A stretch of DNA of 64,000 nucleotides, taken from the NCBI GenBank assembly GCA_951802425.1, contig OX637798.1, positions 3,286,001 to 3,350,000 on the forward strand. The letters run 5' to 3'. The first letter of the stretch is position 1, and every line of letters starts with the position of its first letter. Source of the DNA: Clavaria fumosa. Lineage: Eukaryota; Basidiomycota; Agaricomycetes; Agaricales; Clavariaceae. This document shows positions 43,299 to 52,680 of the stretch, piece after piece. Below the pieces are notes generated by a model. It made no database searches. It was given only the letters and a program-made list of their open reading frames with translations, and was not told the DNA's origin. The translations under genes and the position numbers were made by a program.

Positions 43299-46200
43299 TC
43301 AATCGGGCAGTAATGCGAGTTCGCGAACGAAGATTTCAAAGGCGGGCCGTGCGAGAGGTTTCGTGAGCCCGTCCGCAACGTTTTCGCTGGTCGGAACGTA
43401 TTCAACCGCAATCGTTCCGTGTTCTACCGCTTCGCGCACCAGATGGTGACGAATGTCGATGTGTTTCGTCCGAGCGTGAAACTTGTTATTCTTCGCTATG
43501 GCCATCGTGGACATGTTGTCCAGCCACAGCTTCGTCGGACCATCCTCGCGCACTCCCAATTCCTCTAAAAAACTTCTTAGCCAGTAGATTTCTCTTGCTG
43601 CGTGCGCCGCGGCAACGTATTCAGCTTCTGTGCTCGATTGAGCAACCAACGTTTGCTTCTTCGACGACCAGGTAACCGCGCCGCGTCCTAGCCTCATAAC
43701 GAAGCCCGAAATCGAGTGGCGGTCGGGTTGCGATGCCCAGTCGGCATCCGAGAAGACCTCCGGGCGGGTTGCTGGGCCACCTAGGGTGAGCCAGAGGTGA
43801 CGTGTCGTATGCAAATACCTGATTAGCCTCTTTAGCGCTTCCCAATGTTCCGGCGCTGGGTTCTGGGAAAATTGCGAAAGGATTCCAACTGCGAGCTGGA
43901 TGTCTGGGCGTGTGATAACGGCTGGCCAGAGTACTCCCCCACAAGCTTCTTGGTACGGTACATCAATTGGATGGTTCGGACACTGATCCTTCGACAGCAC
44001 AACACCCGGGTCCATCGCGATGTGGACTGCGCGTCCTTTTTCAACCTCAAAACGCTTTGCGAGTGCCTCAATGTACGCCTTCTGATTCAGCGCTAGCGTC
44101 CTCGCAGGTCTGTTCCTCCGGACCTCGAAACCGAGTAGCCATGACAGCTCCCCCTGGTCCGTGATCTCGAACGACGCTCTAAGCTCGCGTTTCACACCAT
44201 CAACAGCAGCCCTAGTGTTTCCCATGATTATCATGTCATCGGTTGACACAGAAACGTGCGCGGTTTTGTCCATTTTTGTCCTGATGAACACTGATTGGTC
44301 CAGTTTGGAGATGTTGAATCCCAGTTCTGTGAAAGTGCGTGCCATGCGCTCGTACCACCTGCGTCCTGCTTGCTTTAGGCCGTAGAGGCCCTTCCGCAGT
44401 CTACACACCTTCCCTCGCTCTCCGTCGTCCAATACTCCGCTCGGGGCCTCCATGTATACCTCGTCTTCGAGGTCCGCATTCAGGTAAGCACTCACGACGT
44501 CGATTTGGTCGATCTCCCAGTCGCGCTGAGCAGCCAGAGCTAGTAGGACCCTTATCGATCCAATCTTTGCAGCGGCCGCAAACGTCTCGTCGTAGTTTAC
44601 GCCTTTCGTCTGACGGTGTCCGCCTGCGACAACTCGCGCCTTGTATTTTACGACTTCGCCACTAGGTCCATGCTTGACCTTGAAGACGTATCTGCAGGGG
44701 ATGACAGGTTTATCAGTTGGCCGGGTGACTATGTCCCAAGTGCGTAGCTTCTTCAGTACATCAAGTTCAGCATTATACGCTTGTCGCCATTGACTTGCAT
44801 CGGGACCTGCGAATGCCTGAGCGAGTGTGCGGGGCTCGCCACCAGTTACGCCAGTGAGTAGAGCGACTAGAGGTACGTTGTGAGCGTTTTCGGAGGCATC
44901 AATTGCGATGTTAACATCTGCGCTGTGCGGGGTAAGACCTGCCAGCGTCCTGTAGTAACCGGGTTGCGGGCGCGGTCGACGGGGACGCTGATTCTCGTCT
45001 GTAGGTGGGTCAGGGTGAGGCGGTTCAGCGACTTCGGCGTCATGGGACTCCGTTTGATTTCCTTCTGCAGGATCATTGTCAGGGGTGTCGTTATTTAGAG
45101 GTGAGTGAGGACGCAGAATGCGTTTAGTCTTCTCCCCCTCATGCTGCGTCTCACTATTCCAGGTGAGAGTGTCCTTGCTCTCGTCTCGGTTGAAAACGAC
45201 CTCGCGTTCTATCCTGATCTTCCTTTTGTCTGGAAAGTAGATGCGGCAGCCTGTGCTCGTTGAATCAAAACCAACAAAGTGGCCCAAGCGGGCTCGAGAC
45301 TCAAGCTTGCCGGCATTGACTGTTTTTACCCATGCCGGGGTGCCGAACGGTACGACTCGCGAGAGGTCAGGATGTTTTCCGTAGCGGGCCGAGAACGGGG
45401 TGGAGCCGTCGAGGGCGCGGGTAGGTGCTCGGTTCTTTACCCACGTCGCATGATTCATAGCCTCCCCCCAAAGGTTTCTGGGCAGCCTCGAATCAATGAG
45501 CATCGCTCTGGCTAGCTCGACCTTTGTTCTGTTCCAGCGCTCTGCAACGCCAACTTGTTCATGCGTGTCGTGAACGGTAAGCTCTCGTTTGGTTCCCTTA
45601 GCAGCTAGATGATCTGTGAACATCCTTGAGGTAAACTCGGCACCACGATCTGAGCGTAAGTACTTTATCTTGGCGCCGTCTTGGGTTTCCAAAGCAGCTT
45701 CAAACGTTTTGTAGGCGTTGAAAACCGTGGACTTGTCACGCACGAACTGGACTTCAGTCCATCGTGTAGCATCGTCGACGAAATCAATGGTGTACCGGTT
45801 CCCACCTAGGGAATGAACAGATGCGGGTCCCCAGAGGTCTGTGTGGATCCTCTCGCCGTATTTCTGAGCTTTGTTAGTCGCTTTCTCTGGGAAGGGGCGA
45901 CGGTGAGGTTTTGCCTGTGCGCAGGCATCGCAGAAAGGTGTGTCGGATGTGTCATCAACCTCAATGCCAAGGACTTTGCCTGACACTATTGCATGCTTCA
46001 CAGCGGCGTAGTTGATATGGCCGAGGACACGGTGCGCTTCGAGCATGGTAAGTTTTTGACCTTTCACAGCTACGTGCACGGCATCTAACGGGGGCGACGG
46101 CCTTTGCAATCTGTATAGGCCATTCGTCTTTGGGATTCTAGCTAGGATCTTTCCTTGTGGGGTTTTTACCATACATAGGTTATCAGCAAACTCCGTGGTG

Positions 46201-47456
46201 TATCCGGCCTCAGAGAGCTTTCCCACAGAGATGAGAGTAAAAGCCATGGTAGGTGCGTGCGCAACGTCCTTAAGCCTGAACGTAGTAGTTTTCTGACCGT
46301 TTGAGGCTTGTAGGATGATGTCGCCACGACCTATGGCGCTTAGCTCCCTTCCATCTGCGGCCGTGATTGGCCTGTTGCTTGTGGGTGTGTAACTAACGAA
46401 CATAGCCTTGTCCGGGCAGAAATGCGCTGTTGCGCCGCTATCAAGGATTATATCGGACAGTCCAGGGACTGCAGCGGCGATGGCGGTGTGGGAAGGATTG
46501 TTGTGAAGGCAAGTGAAGGCTAGATAATCGTTATCGTTTTGCTGATTACGGGGTGCGGCGACGACGGCAATTGCGTTGTCGGCTTTCTTCTGCCATGGAG
46601 CCTGTCCCTCCTTCGCTCCTCCCTTTTGGAAGCAGTTTTCTGTTTTGTGGTTCGTGCGCTGACAGTTCCCACAGGGTTTCTTCGTTTCTGATGGGGATGG
46701 CTTGCCTCGGCCCTTGCCTCTCTTCGTGTAGAGTGCTGCGTCACCGGACTTTGACAATTGGTCAGTGATCTCTCGCTGCCTTGCTTCTTCAAGGATGATG
46801 CGCATCAAGTCGTTCGGATTCAGGGTGTTACCGGCAAGACTTGAGCTATGCGAGATGGAGTGAAGGAGCGTGCGGTAGCTAGGCGGGATTGAGGTAAGTA
46901 TGATCGTCGTGAAGTCTTCGTCATTCACTGATGATCCTAACCCTTCCAGCTCTTCACGGATCTTGTTCATTGCGTTGAGATGGGCCTTCACATCTCCGTC
47001 TTCGTCGCAGTGCATCATTTGAAGCCTGCGGCGGGTATCTACTTTGTGGAGTTGACTTTTCGAGGTAGCGTCGTTACGGATAGCGGTCCAAGTGTCCGCG
47101 ACAGACATCCTTTTGACAATTGTCGCAAGGCGCGGTGAAACCGTCGTAAGCAGAATATGCTGAGCAGCATATTCTTTTCGCTCGTACTCGTCCATCTTAA
47201 TTTCCTTTTCTTCCTGTTCATCATCAGAGGCTCGGATTCCAGGAGCTTTCATCGGGATTCCGTCCGTGAGGAGGTAAGGGATCGGTTTTCGCGCATTTCC
47301 ATCAATGTGTCTGATCAGGCCTCGAGATCCTATAGCCGTACGGACCTTCAACTCGTAGTCGGGCCAGTTTGCTCCGTCATCGCGGAGACGAGGTACGGAT
47401 ATAGAATTGTTCATGGGGCTTGCAGACATTGACTCTGGATGCGTAACAGGTCTCAT
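43299..47456 (-). CDS. Copia Gag-Pol polyprotein
   Basis: 1385 residues in one frame. Order: gag with a UBN2-like region (LLTTVSPRLATIVKRMSVAD, LNAMNKIREELEGL), zinc knuckle CGNCQRTNHKTENC near residue 273, aspartic protease DIILDSGATAHFCP near residue 337, integrase with HINYAAVKH and CDACAQAKPHR zinc ligands, the DDE core (IHTDLWGPASV, YLRSDRGAEFTS, E in HEQVGVAERWNRT), then reverse transcriptase (QIDVVSAYLNADLEDEVYME; active site VSTDDMIIMGN) and RNase H (VFSDADWASQPDRHSISGF). Gene order integrase before RT is diagnostic for Copia. The start at 47456 lies 5 bases inside the 5' LTR and overlaps the primer site; an in-frame ATG at residue 11 (MSASPMNNS) is an alternative start. No stop or frameshift. 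Confidence 0.96.
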   Translation of the reverse strand: MRPVTHPESMSASPMNNSISVPRLRDDGANWPDYELKVRTAIGSRGLIRHIDGNARKPIPYLLTDGIPMKAPGIRASDDEQEEKEIKMDEYERKEYAAQHILLTTVSPRLATIVKRMSVADTWTAIRNDATSKSQLHKVDTRRRLQMMHCDEDGDVKAHLNAMNKIREELEGLGSSVNDEDFTTIILTSIPPSYRTLLHSISHSSSLAGNTLNPNDLMRIILEEARQREITDQLSKSGDAALYTKRGKGRGKPSPSETKKPCGNCQRTNHKTENCFQKGGAKEGQAPWQKKADNAIAVVAAPRNQQNDNDYLAFTCLHNNPSHTAIAAAVPGLSDIILDSGATAHFCPDKAMFVSYTPTSNRPITAADGRELSAIGRGDIILQASNGQKTTTFRLKDVAHAPTMAFTLISVGKLSEAGYTTEFADNLCMVKTPQGKILARIPKTNGLYRLQRPSPPLDAVHVAVKGQKLTMLEAHRVLGHINYAAVKHAIVSGKVLGIEVDDTSDTPFCDACAQAKPHRRPFPEKATNKAQKYGERIHTDLWGPASVHSLGGNRYTIDFVDDATRWTEVQFVRDKSTVFNAYKTFEAALETQDGAKIKYLRSDRGAEFTSRMFTDHLAAKGTKRELTVHDTHEQVGVAERWNRTKVELARAMLIDSRLPRNLWGEAMNHATWVKNRAPTRALDGSTPFSARYGKHPDLSRVVPFGTPAWVKTVNAGKLESRARLGHFVGFDSTSTGCRIYFPDKRKIRIEREVVFNRDESKDTLTWNSETQHEGEKTKRILRPHSPLNNDTPDNDPAEGNQTESHDAEVAEPPHPDPPTDENQRPRRPRPQPGYYRTLAGLTPHSADVNIAIDASENAHNVPLVALLTGVTGGEPRTLAQAFAGPDASQWRQAYNAELDVLKKLRTWDIVTRPTDKPVIPCRYVFKVKHGPSGEVVKYKARVVAGGHRQTKGVNYDETFAAAAKIGSIRVLLALAAQRDWEIDQIDVVSAYLNADLEDEVYMEAPSGVLDDGERGKVCRLRKGLYGLKQAGRRWYERMARTFTELGFNISKLDQSVFIRTKMDKTAHVSVSTDDMIIMGNTRAAVDGVKRELRASFEITDQGELSWLLGFEVRRNRPARTLALNQKAYIEALAKRFEVEKGRAVHIAMDPGVVLSKDQCPNHPIDVPYQEACGGVLWPAVITRPDIQLAVGILSQFSQNPAPEHWEALKRLIRYLHTTRHLWLTLGGPATRPEVFSDADWASQPDRHSISGFVMRLGRGAVTWSSKKQTLVAQSSTEAEYVAAAHAAREIYWLRSFLEELGVREDGPTKLWLDNMSTMAIAKNNKFHARTKHIDIRHHLVREAVEHGTIAVEYVPTSENVADGLTKPLARPAFEIFVRELALLPD

Positions 47457-47460
47457 AATC
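47449..47460 (-). promoter_or_regulatory. Primer binding site, matching a methionine tRNA anticodon arm
   Basis: On the minus strand the bases directly after the 5' LTR read GATTATGAGACC. This is complementary to GGTCTCATAATC, the typical anticodon stem-loop of tRNA-Met (anticodon CAT). Copia elements are known to prime with an internal tRNA-Met fragment rather than the 3' end. The tRNA match is from memory of the consensus. Confidence 0.55.
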
Positions 47461-47712
47461 TATAGAATAAAACTAAAGACAGTCTATTAGCTCAGTCGAA
47501 GTAAGGACTGGGCTTGTAGTTACCTAAAGACAGTCTATTCTATATTATCCTGTTAGAATAGATGTCTAAACGGAAGAGAGAACATTCGTTACTCACAGCT
47601 CAGTCGAAGTAAGGACTGAGCTGTGCAAAGAGAAAAACACACGGCTAAAAGACTAATTGAATGTCCGATTGGGTAAGCGGTATTGTAACCGGTAATACTG
47701 ACAATCTCAACA
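47461..47712 (-). repeat. 5' LTR of Copia element
   Basis: 252 bases, identical to the other LTR. Confidence 0.95.
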
Positions 47713-48274
47713 GCAACATCGACAGCAGCGGCAGCAACAACGACGGCGGCGGCGACAGCAGCGGTGGCGGCGGTGGTGGCGACAGCAGTGGCGGCGGCGG
47801 CGGCGGCAACAGCAGCGGCGGCGGTGGCGGTGGCGGCAACAGCGGCGGCAGCAACATCGACGGCAGCGGCAGCAACAATGACGGCGGCAGCGGCAGCAAC
47901 AATGACGGCGGCAGCGACGGCAGCGGCGGCGGCAGCGACAGCAACGGCAGCGGCAGCAACAACAATGGTGACGGCGGCGGCAACAATGACGGTGACGGCG
48001 GCGGCAACAATGACGGCAACAGCGGCGGCGGCGGCGGCAGCAGCAGCAATGGCCCAGGCCCCCTACTGCAGTCACAGACTGACAGTGGGGACCTGGGCCA
48101 TTGATTTTGTGCTGGCTGGTGTGCAGAGGAAGGAAGGAACAGTGGTGGCAGCAGGAAGCGGCACATAGCACTACCATAGTCTACTGTAGTATCAACCTGG
48201 GCTACCATTTGAGACAAGTAAACTATTGAATCACCTTTGCATACTCTGGTGCATTGTATGGGATCTACTCAGTC

Positions 48275-48410
48275 TACAGAGCAATATATAGGAACTACCA
48301 TTACTACCATTACTACAGAGCAATATATGGGAACTACTGTTACTACAGAGCAATATATGGGAACTACCATTACTACAGAGCAATATATGGGATCTACTGG
48401 GTCTATATAA
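48275..48410. repeat. 30-base tandem array, about four to five units
   Basis: Unit CTACAGAGCAATATATGGGA followed by ACTACCATTA, starts spaced 30 bases (48313, 48343, 48373). It sits just inside the right edge of the large insertion, as the 61-base array does at the left edge. Confidence 0.85.
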
Positions 48411-48473
48411 CGCGTTACTAGCTACTGAGCTACTGCTGCTACCATGACTACATAGTACTATATTGTTTGAGCT

Positions 48474-50187
48474 TTTTTTCCTGATGTTGGTGGGGGCTAT
48501 GACATTGGCTGCCGACACGCAACGACTATAAGCAACAGTGGCCTTGGTGAACTTGCTTGTCAACTCAACTACAAGTCTCTGGTTGGCGCTTTTCATGGTC
48601 ATGCCCATAACCGTCTCTGCCAGCTTTCGAACTTAGCAACTTATGTGAAAGGGATTGGGCTTGAAGACCTTGAAGGATGCGAACGTGCCTTTTCTAAGTC
48701 AAACGACCTCGCGCCCTCGCTTCGATATGCCAGCATATTCCACCGCCAACAAGCAATCGTCACCTATTTTGAGCACACAGATAACTTAGACACATTCCAA
48801 GCCTTGCGTATGTGTCCTGTGTACCATGTTACGCTTCCATTAATTTGATTTGCAGCCACCTTCCTCCTCAATAACTACAAGCAAGCTCTTGACCTCTTGG
48901 CTAGCGGACCAATGGCACTTGCACGAGCTATGAAAGATCTTTCTATTGACAATGTTGTGATCTTTGATAGCTGGTTAGAAGAGGAGCGAATATATCTTCA
49001 GGGACTGAAGAAGGAACCTGAGGTCGAGACACTGGAGATGGAGTATTACCAGAGACTTGTTAATCTCCACGCAAGCCAGTATGAGCCTTTCCATGTTTTA
49101 TTATAATTTTACTGATTTCTGGACAGGATTATCCTCGATTCTACTGCTACAGGTCAAGAATGGTCTTCATCCACACCTGCATCAATATCGGCGGCTCTGG
49201 CAGGCACAGGGAAGGATTCTACTGCTTGTACAGAGACAAAACGACGACATGCCATAGAAGTCCATCACAGGAACCTTGCGGCTGTTCAAGCCCTTGAGAT
49301 ACGAATGGATATAGCCAACCGCTGGTTGCCAGGTACCGACGAATGGGAAAGGGCTGCGAAACTAGTATTAATGAGGACCTACCAGCGTTCTCTTGACACT
49401 CTTGAAGGCTTGATCGTGGCGCGGATGTTTGAATTGACGAAGATGAATATGTCGCAAACCGGTGATTGCTTCCTGCTTCCTGCTGTTGACTTTGTCTCAA
49501 TAATAATGTGTACTAGGCTATAAACTTCGTAAACACATTGCGAAAGCCTTGCAGGCACGATCACAGGCAATTCGAATGGCTCTCGAGAGATACAATAGGG
49601 CAGCAGCTCGTCTTCATCCGCCTCGACCATCACTCCAGTGGAAGGATGTAGTCGAGTATGCATTTCTAGCGGATTTTGACCTCCTTCGTGATGCACGACA
49701 AGATATTCGCACTCAACCATGGGCCACACCTGCAGGACGTCTCGCCATGGACCTTTACTTCAAGATCCAACGTGCACGCGAGGAGATTGATCGACTCAAT
49801 ATCGAGATCTCACGGGTTGCGACATACATTCATGATGAGGACCTGTTCCTCCAGAAGCACATTGCTAGAACTCAGGTGACTGACCCACTCTTGTCTCACC
49901 AGATTGACATATATCGGATGGAGCGTGGCCGCTACAAAGCATACTACATGCGACGCCTCAATGACATTGCAAAACTACCAGGATTTACAGGTTCAATTGC
50001 TGTTGGGAAAAGCATCAATGTCATGTTGTGTGGAGAGGTGCCAGTTGTTACTGACGACATATTCACTAGCAATGACGGTCTTCTGGGCAACGAGGAACAA
50101 CAGTATGACGATGAGGAGGATGAGGAAGAGCAAGCAGTGCTGATTGGTCAAGGTTTGTATGATATTGCATGTCTCTCAGTAGATTAG
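48474..50187 (+). pseudogene. KDZ transposase, C-terminal part
   Basis: Resumes DVGGGYDIGCRHATTISNSG, then ACQLNYKSLVGAFHGHAHNR and LCQLSNLATYVKGIGLEDLE, GCERAFSKSNDLAPSLRYAS and FHRQQAIVTYFEHTDN, all characteristic of KDZ transposases. Spliced exons continue LLNNYKQALDLLASGPMALA to MEYYQRLVNLHASQ, then IILDSTATGQEWSSST through DIANRWLPGTDEWERAAKLV, and YKLRKHIAKALQARSQAIRM to the acidic tail (EEDEEEQAVLIGQ). Introns at about 48809-48855, 49080-49127 and 49463-49517 are GT-AG and in phase. The stop at 50185-50187 lies just inside the right inverted repeat. With 38277-39765 it would form one transposase, apart from the insertion. I saw no other damage. Confidence 0.87.
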
Positions 50188-50515
50188 TCCATGAACATGT
50201 TGTCACAGAAGGGAAACTGAGGAAATAGTGAGCTCATCATGCGAGACGACGAGCAAGGCTCTCAAATGATGAGCGGGACTTGAAACCAACAGCACATGAC
50301 AACGAGTTGCCGGACAATTGATGGCAGGCACAGGCCAGCACCCAATACAGTAACGTCTAATACAGCTTACAAATTCCCAAAGTGGATTTGGGACCCAATC
50401 ACTATTGAAGGTTTATTGGCGGAGGGCCTAGGACACTCAAATTTATGCCAGTTAGAAGTGGCGTCACGCTGTGTCACCCTTTCTAACATGTGACGTTGCG
50501 TGGGATTCACAGGTG
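50181..50515 (-). repeat. Right terminal inverted repeat of KDZ element
   Basis: 335 bases, inverted partner of 34874-35208. The transposase stop codon overlaps its inner edge. Confidence 0.93.
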
Positions 50516-50523
50516 CTCATGAT

Positions 50524-51231
50524 CGTCAAGAAGAACAAGAAACAGGAAAGAAAGAAAATGCCCATCCCAAGCCAGGGGGCGGCACCAAGAAAGAAGAACA
50601 AAAGGGGGAGGATCACACCCTAGCCAACACCAAGCCCGCCCCAAACCCGCCCAGCACGCCTCCCACGACGCTCCTCCACCCCACCCCGCCCAATCCCCTC
50701 GCCCCGCTCGCCTGCGCCTGCGCACCCACAGCCAACCGCCCGCGACTCGTACTCCCCGCTGGCACATCCACCCTGTGGTGCCCATTACTCGTCGCCAATA
50801 CCGCTGGGTCCACAGTGACGGTCGGCCGCCCGCGCGAGCGCCCCTTTGTTGCTTGTCGCTGCTGGGGCTGTAGCTTTCGGGCGCTTACCTCTAGTCGGAA
50901 CGGGCATGTCGTGTTTGTAGACGGCAACCCGTGACGTGACGTGATAATAAGGCAGTCAGTTGAGAAGTGAACGGAGAAGTAGTGTTTGGGGCCTGGTTGG
51001 TGACAAATACTAACGACCACACTCATCATTGCTGGTAGACCGTGTTGATGCAGATCAGTGGTAGTAGGGACTGAGAAGTACACCAGAAACCATTTCTTTT
51101 GATTCAAACACATATTTGTTGTACATTCAAAGTGATAAGAAAACGCTCGCATCTATTGGCTTCCGGGGGCGACGTCTGGGTCCGGAACATGAGGAAGAAA
51201 ATGAGTAAAAGGTGTGTATTCTTCCGAACCT
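50524..51231. other. Flank right of the KDZ element, no firm gene
   Basis: A GC-rich, proline-coding stretch at about 50600-50930 is open on both strands (plus: PAPNPPSTPPTTLLHP; minus: RGRPTVTVDPAVLATSNG), but nothing is recognisable. The plus open frame begins inside the transposon end, so its start is not native. It could be the remains of a gene disrupted by the KDZ insertion. Confidence 0.35.
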
Positions 51232-51529
51232 TCAGGTTGTGCCTTCAGGTGGCGTGTGGACAGGCTGGGCAGGCTGGTTTTCTTCATCATTGGGCTTTTC
51301 GACAGGCTGGGGTTCTGTATCTGGTTCTTCACCCGCCTCCGCGGTTTGCCAGTATGCCCAATATGACTCATCATCCTTATCCTTTCCAAAAATAAGTATT
51401 AGGTAAGACCGTTCGTTGAAGAAGAAATGAAAAATGACGCACTAGTTTTGGAATTGGGTCGTAGACTTCGCCATCCTTTTTTTCCCCAGACATTTCCCCA
51501 GACATTTCCCCAGACATTTTCCCAGACAT
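51232..51529 (-). CDS. Small acidic protein with MSGE repeats, unrecognised
   Basis: Two exons (51529-51443 and 51381-51232) with a GT-AG intron of 61 bases give a 78-residue protein. The N-terminus consists of four 12-base tandem repeats, reading MSGK then MSGE three times. After that come DGEVYDPIPKL and an acidic, proline-rich tail (DDESYWAYWQTAEAGEEP, QPVEKPNDEENQPAQP). No signal peptide or membrane segment. Function unknown. The clean splice phase and biased composition suggest a real gene, but another frame of the same DNA is also open, so I am cautious. Confidence 0.4.
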
Positions 51530-51699
51530 TTTATTATCTTTGTTGCGGGCGGGTGTGTGTCTGCCTCTGTGTGAGGGGACTGTCTCTCTGAGGCTGTCTC
51601 TTTATATGCTAATTCAGTGCGGTTATTTAGTAAGAGAGTATAGGCTGATTTTGCAGTAGAATGCCGTGAAATGGTAAAGGGCAAGAGAAACCAGTTGCA

Positions 51700-52680
51700 T
51701 GTTTCCTTGTAACCTCACCACCGTGTGTCCAGTGATGAATCATCCGACGCTATGCTCCACAGTTTCAAACTATGTAGTTCCTTCCAAACTCATCATGCAT
51801 CACGCGCATCACGTCTCACGCAAGAACACGGTTACACAATCCTGCTCCTCGGGAATCTGCGATCCGCTTGCTTTGATGCTTCGGCGAAGTCCGGGCCCCA
51901 GAAGCTCGTGTCTGTGCATGAAACCTTCGGATCGTCCATTCGTGTTTGAAAAAGACACTCAGAAGACACTCAGCATCGCCAACAGCACCGCATTTTCGGC
52001 CACGACGCCCGCGCTGGGGCTGCACGATGCCGTACACCTGCTCCTTTTTTGTGTCCTCAGCATCATCTGTTCTACAGCAATGGAACGGACAATTCCCCTC
52101 TCCGACGTGCAAAATGGGGAGATGCATCACTGCGGAAATTTCCCGGCCATTCGCTGTCAGCAATGCGACGGAGAAGACTTGGCTCTCGCTGCACCACGTT
52201 GCCAAGATTCTGTTCCTGTTCGCAGAGTCCACAAAGCTGCTCAACCCGTGATTGTATGCCCCTGAGTGCCGCTGTCGCGGACTCATCAGTGAATGTCCAT
52301 GCCAAAGGAATCGATATCGCACAGTAGGGGAATGGTCCCAACCCTTCGTTTTCTCGCTGTGGCGAAGGTCAAATCATGCAGTTCAACGACCGCCGCATCC
52401 TTGTCTGATTCAAAAGGCCGCAGATGGAACCCGTCCTCGCGATAATGTCGTGATCCGAGGGCTCGACAACCGGAAGCCGCCGCCGCTCTCTCACAAGAAG
52501 AGCTGGCCGCAATCTGCGCCGAGACCGGTGAAACCGGGCGTCGAGGTGAACAAGCTGCGGGGGGTGTGCGCCCAGGAATGCGTATTGGCTGGACCAGCTT
52601 ATTAATAATGCTCTGCAGCAATAATGACATATTATATCACCAGCGTAGGCAGCACGTATACCGGCAAGGCGCGAGGGTTA
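51700..52680. other. Region with overlapping open frames, no gene recognised
   Basis: Open frames on both strands cover this stretch (for example minus 52286-52630, with SRHYREDGFHLRPFESDKDA and VGTIPLLCDIDSFGMDIH; minus 51816-52322). The first looks protein-like in composition. None shows a known domain, and I could not link them by splicing. Confidence 0.3.

Larger units (their letters stand above)
43040..47712 (-). mobile_element. Intact Ty1/Copia element with identical LTRs
   Basis: 4673 bases on the minus strand. LTRs of 252 bases (43040-43291 and 47461-47712) show no difference in my base-by-base reading. Target duplication GCAAC at 43035-43039 and 47713-47717. Minus-strand LTR is TGTTGAGATTG to TTCTATA, so it ends TA. 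A purine tract (GAGGGGGAG, minus) adjoins the 3' LTR at 43292-43300. One long open frame fills the interior. A very young, possibly active insertion. Confidence 0.96.
42260..48104 (+). other. Gly/Ser/Asp/Asn low-complexity open frame, split by the Copia element
   Basis: From 42260 an open frame runs MTTTAAVPSPSLSSSDDGDG, a Ser/Pro-rich region, and then a long GGC/AGC/GAC/AAC repeat tract (about 42590-43039) read as Gly, Ser, Asp and Asn. The Copia element sits at 43040-47712. Removing it and one copy of its GCAAC target duplication joins the two halves in the same frame, and the tract continues 47718-48050, ending GPGPLLQSQTDSGDLGH at 48104. Other frames and the opposite strand are open too (Ala/Thr-rich, Leu/Pro-rich), which triplet repeats cause automatically, so coding is not proven. 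Three imperfect repeats with CCTCCAGCGATGACG lie at 42190-42320. Confidence 0.5.
34874..50515. mobile_element. KDZ-superfamily DNA transposon, 15.6 kb, with 335-bp inverted ends
   Basis: Terminal inverted repeats 34874-35208 and 50181-50515 are 335 bases each and differ at two positions that I can see. The element starts CACCTGTGAATCCCACGC and is flanked by the exact 8-base target duplication CTCATGAT (34866-34873 and 50516-50523). Inside are a KDZ transposase (plus, split), a divergent companion gene (minus) and a small two-domain protein (plus). About 8.7 kb of the length (near 39766-48473) is later insertion, so the original element was about 7 kb. An 8-base target duplication is what is known for Zisupton/KDZ elements. 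Confidence 0.92.

Noticed and set aside
50500..50934. Plus-strand 144-codon gene
   Set aside because: It starts within the KDZ inverted repeat and the opposite strand is equally open; composition is simply GC- and proline-rich.
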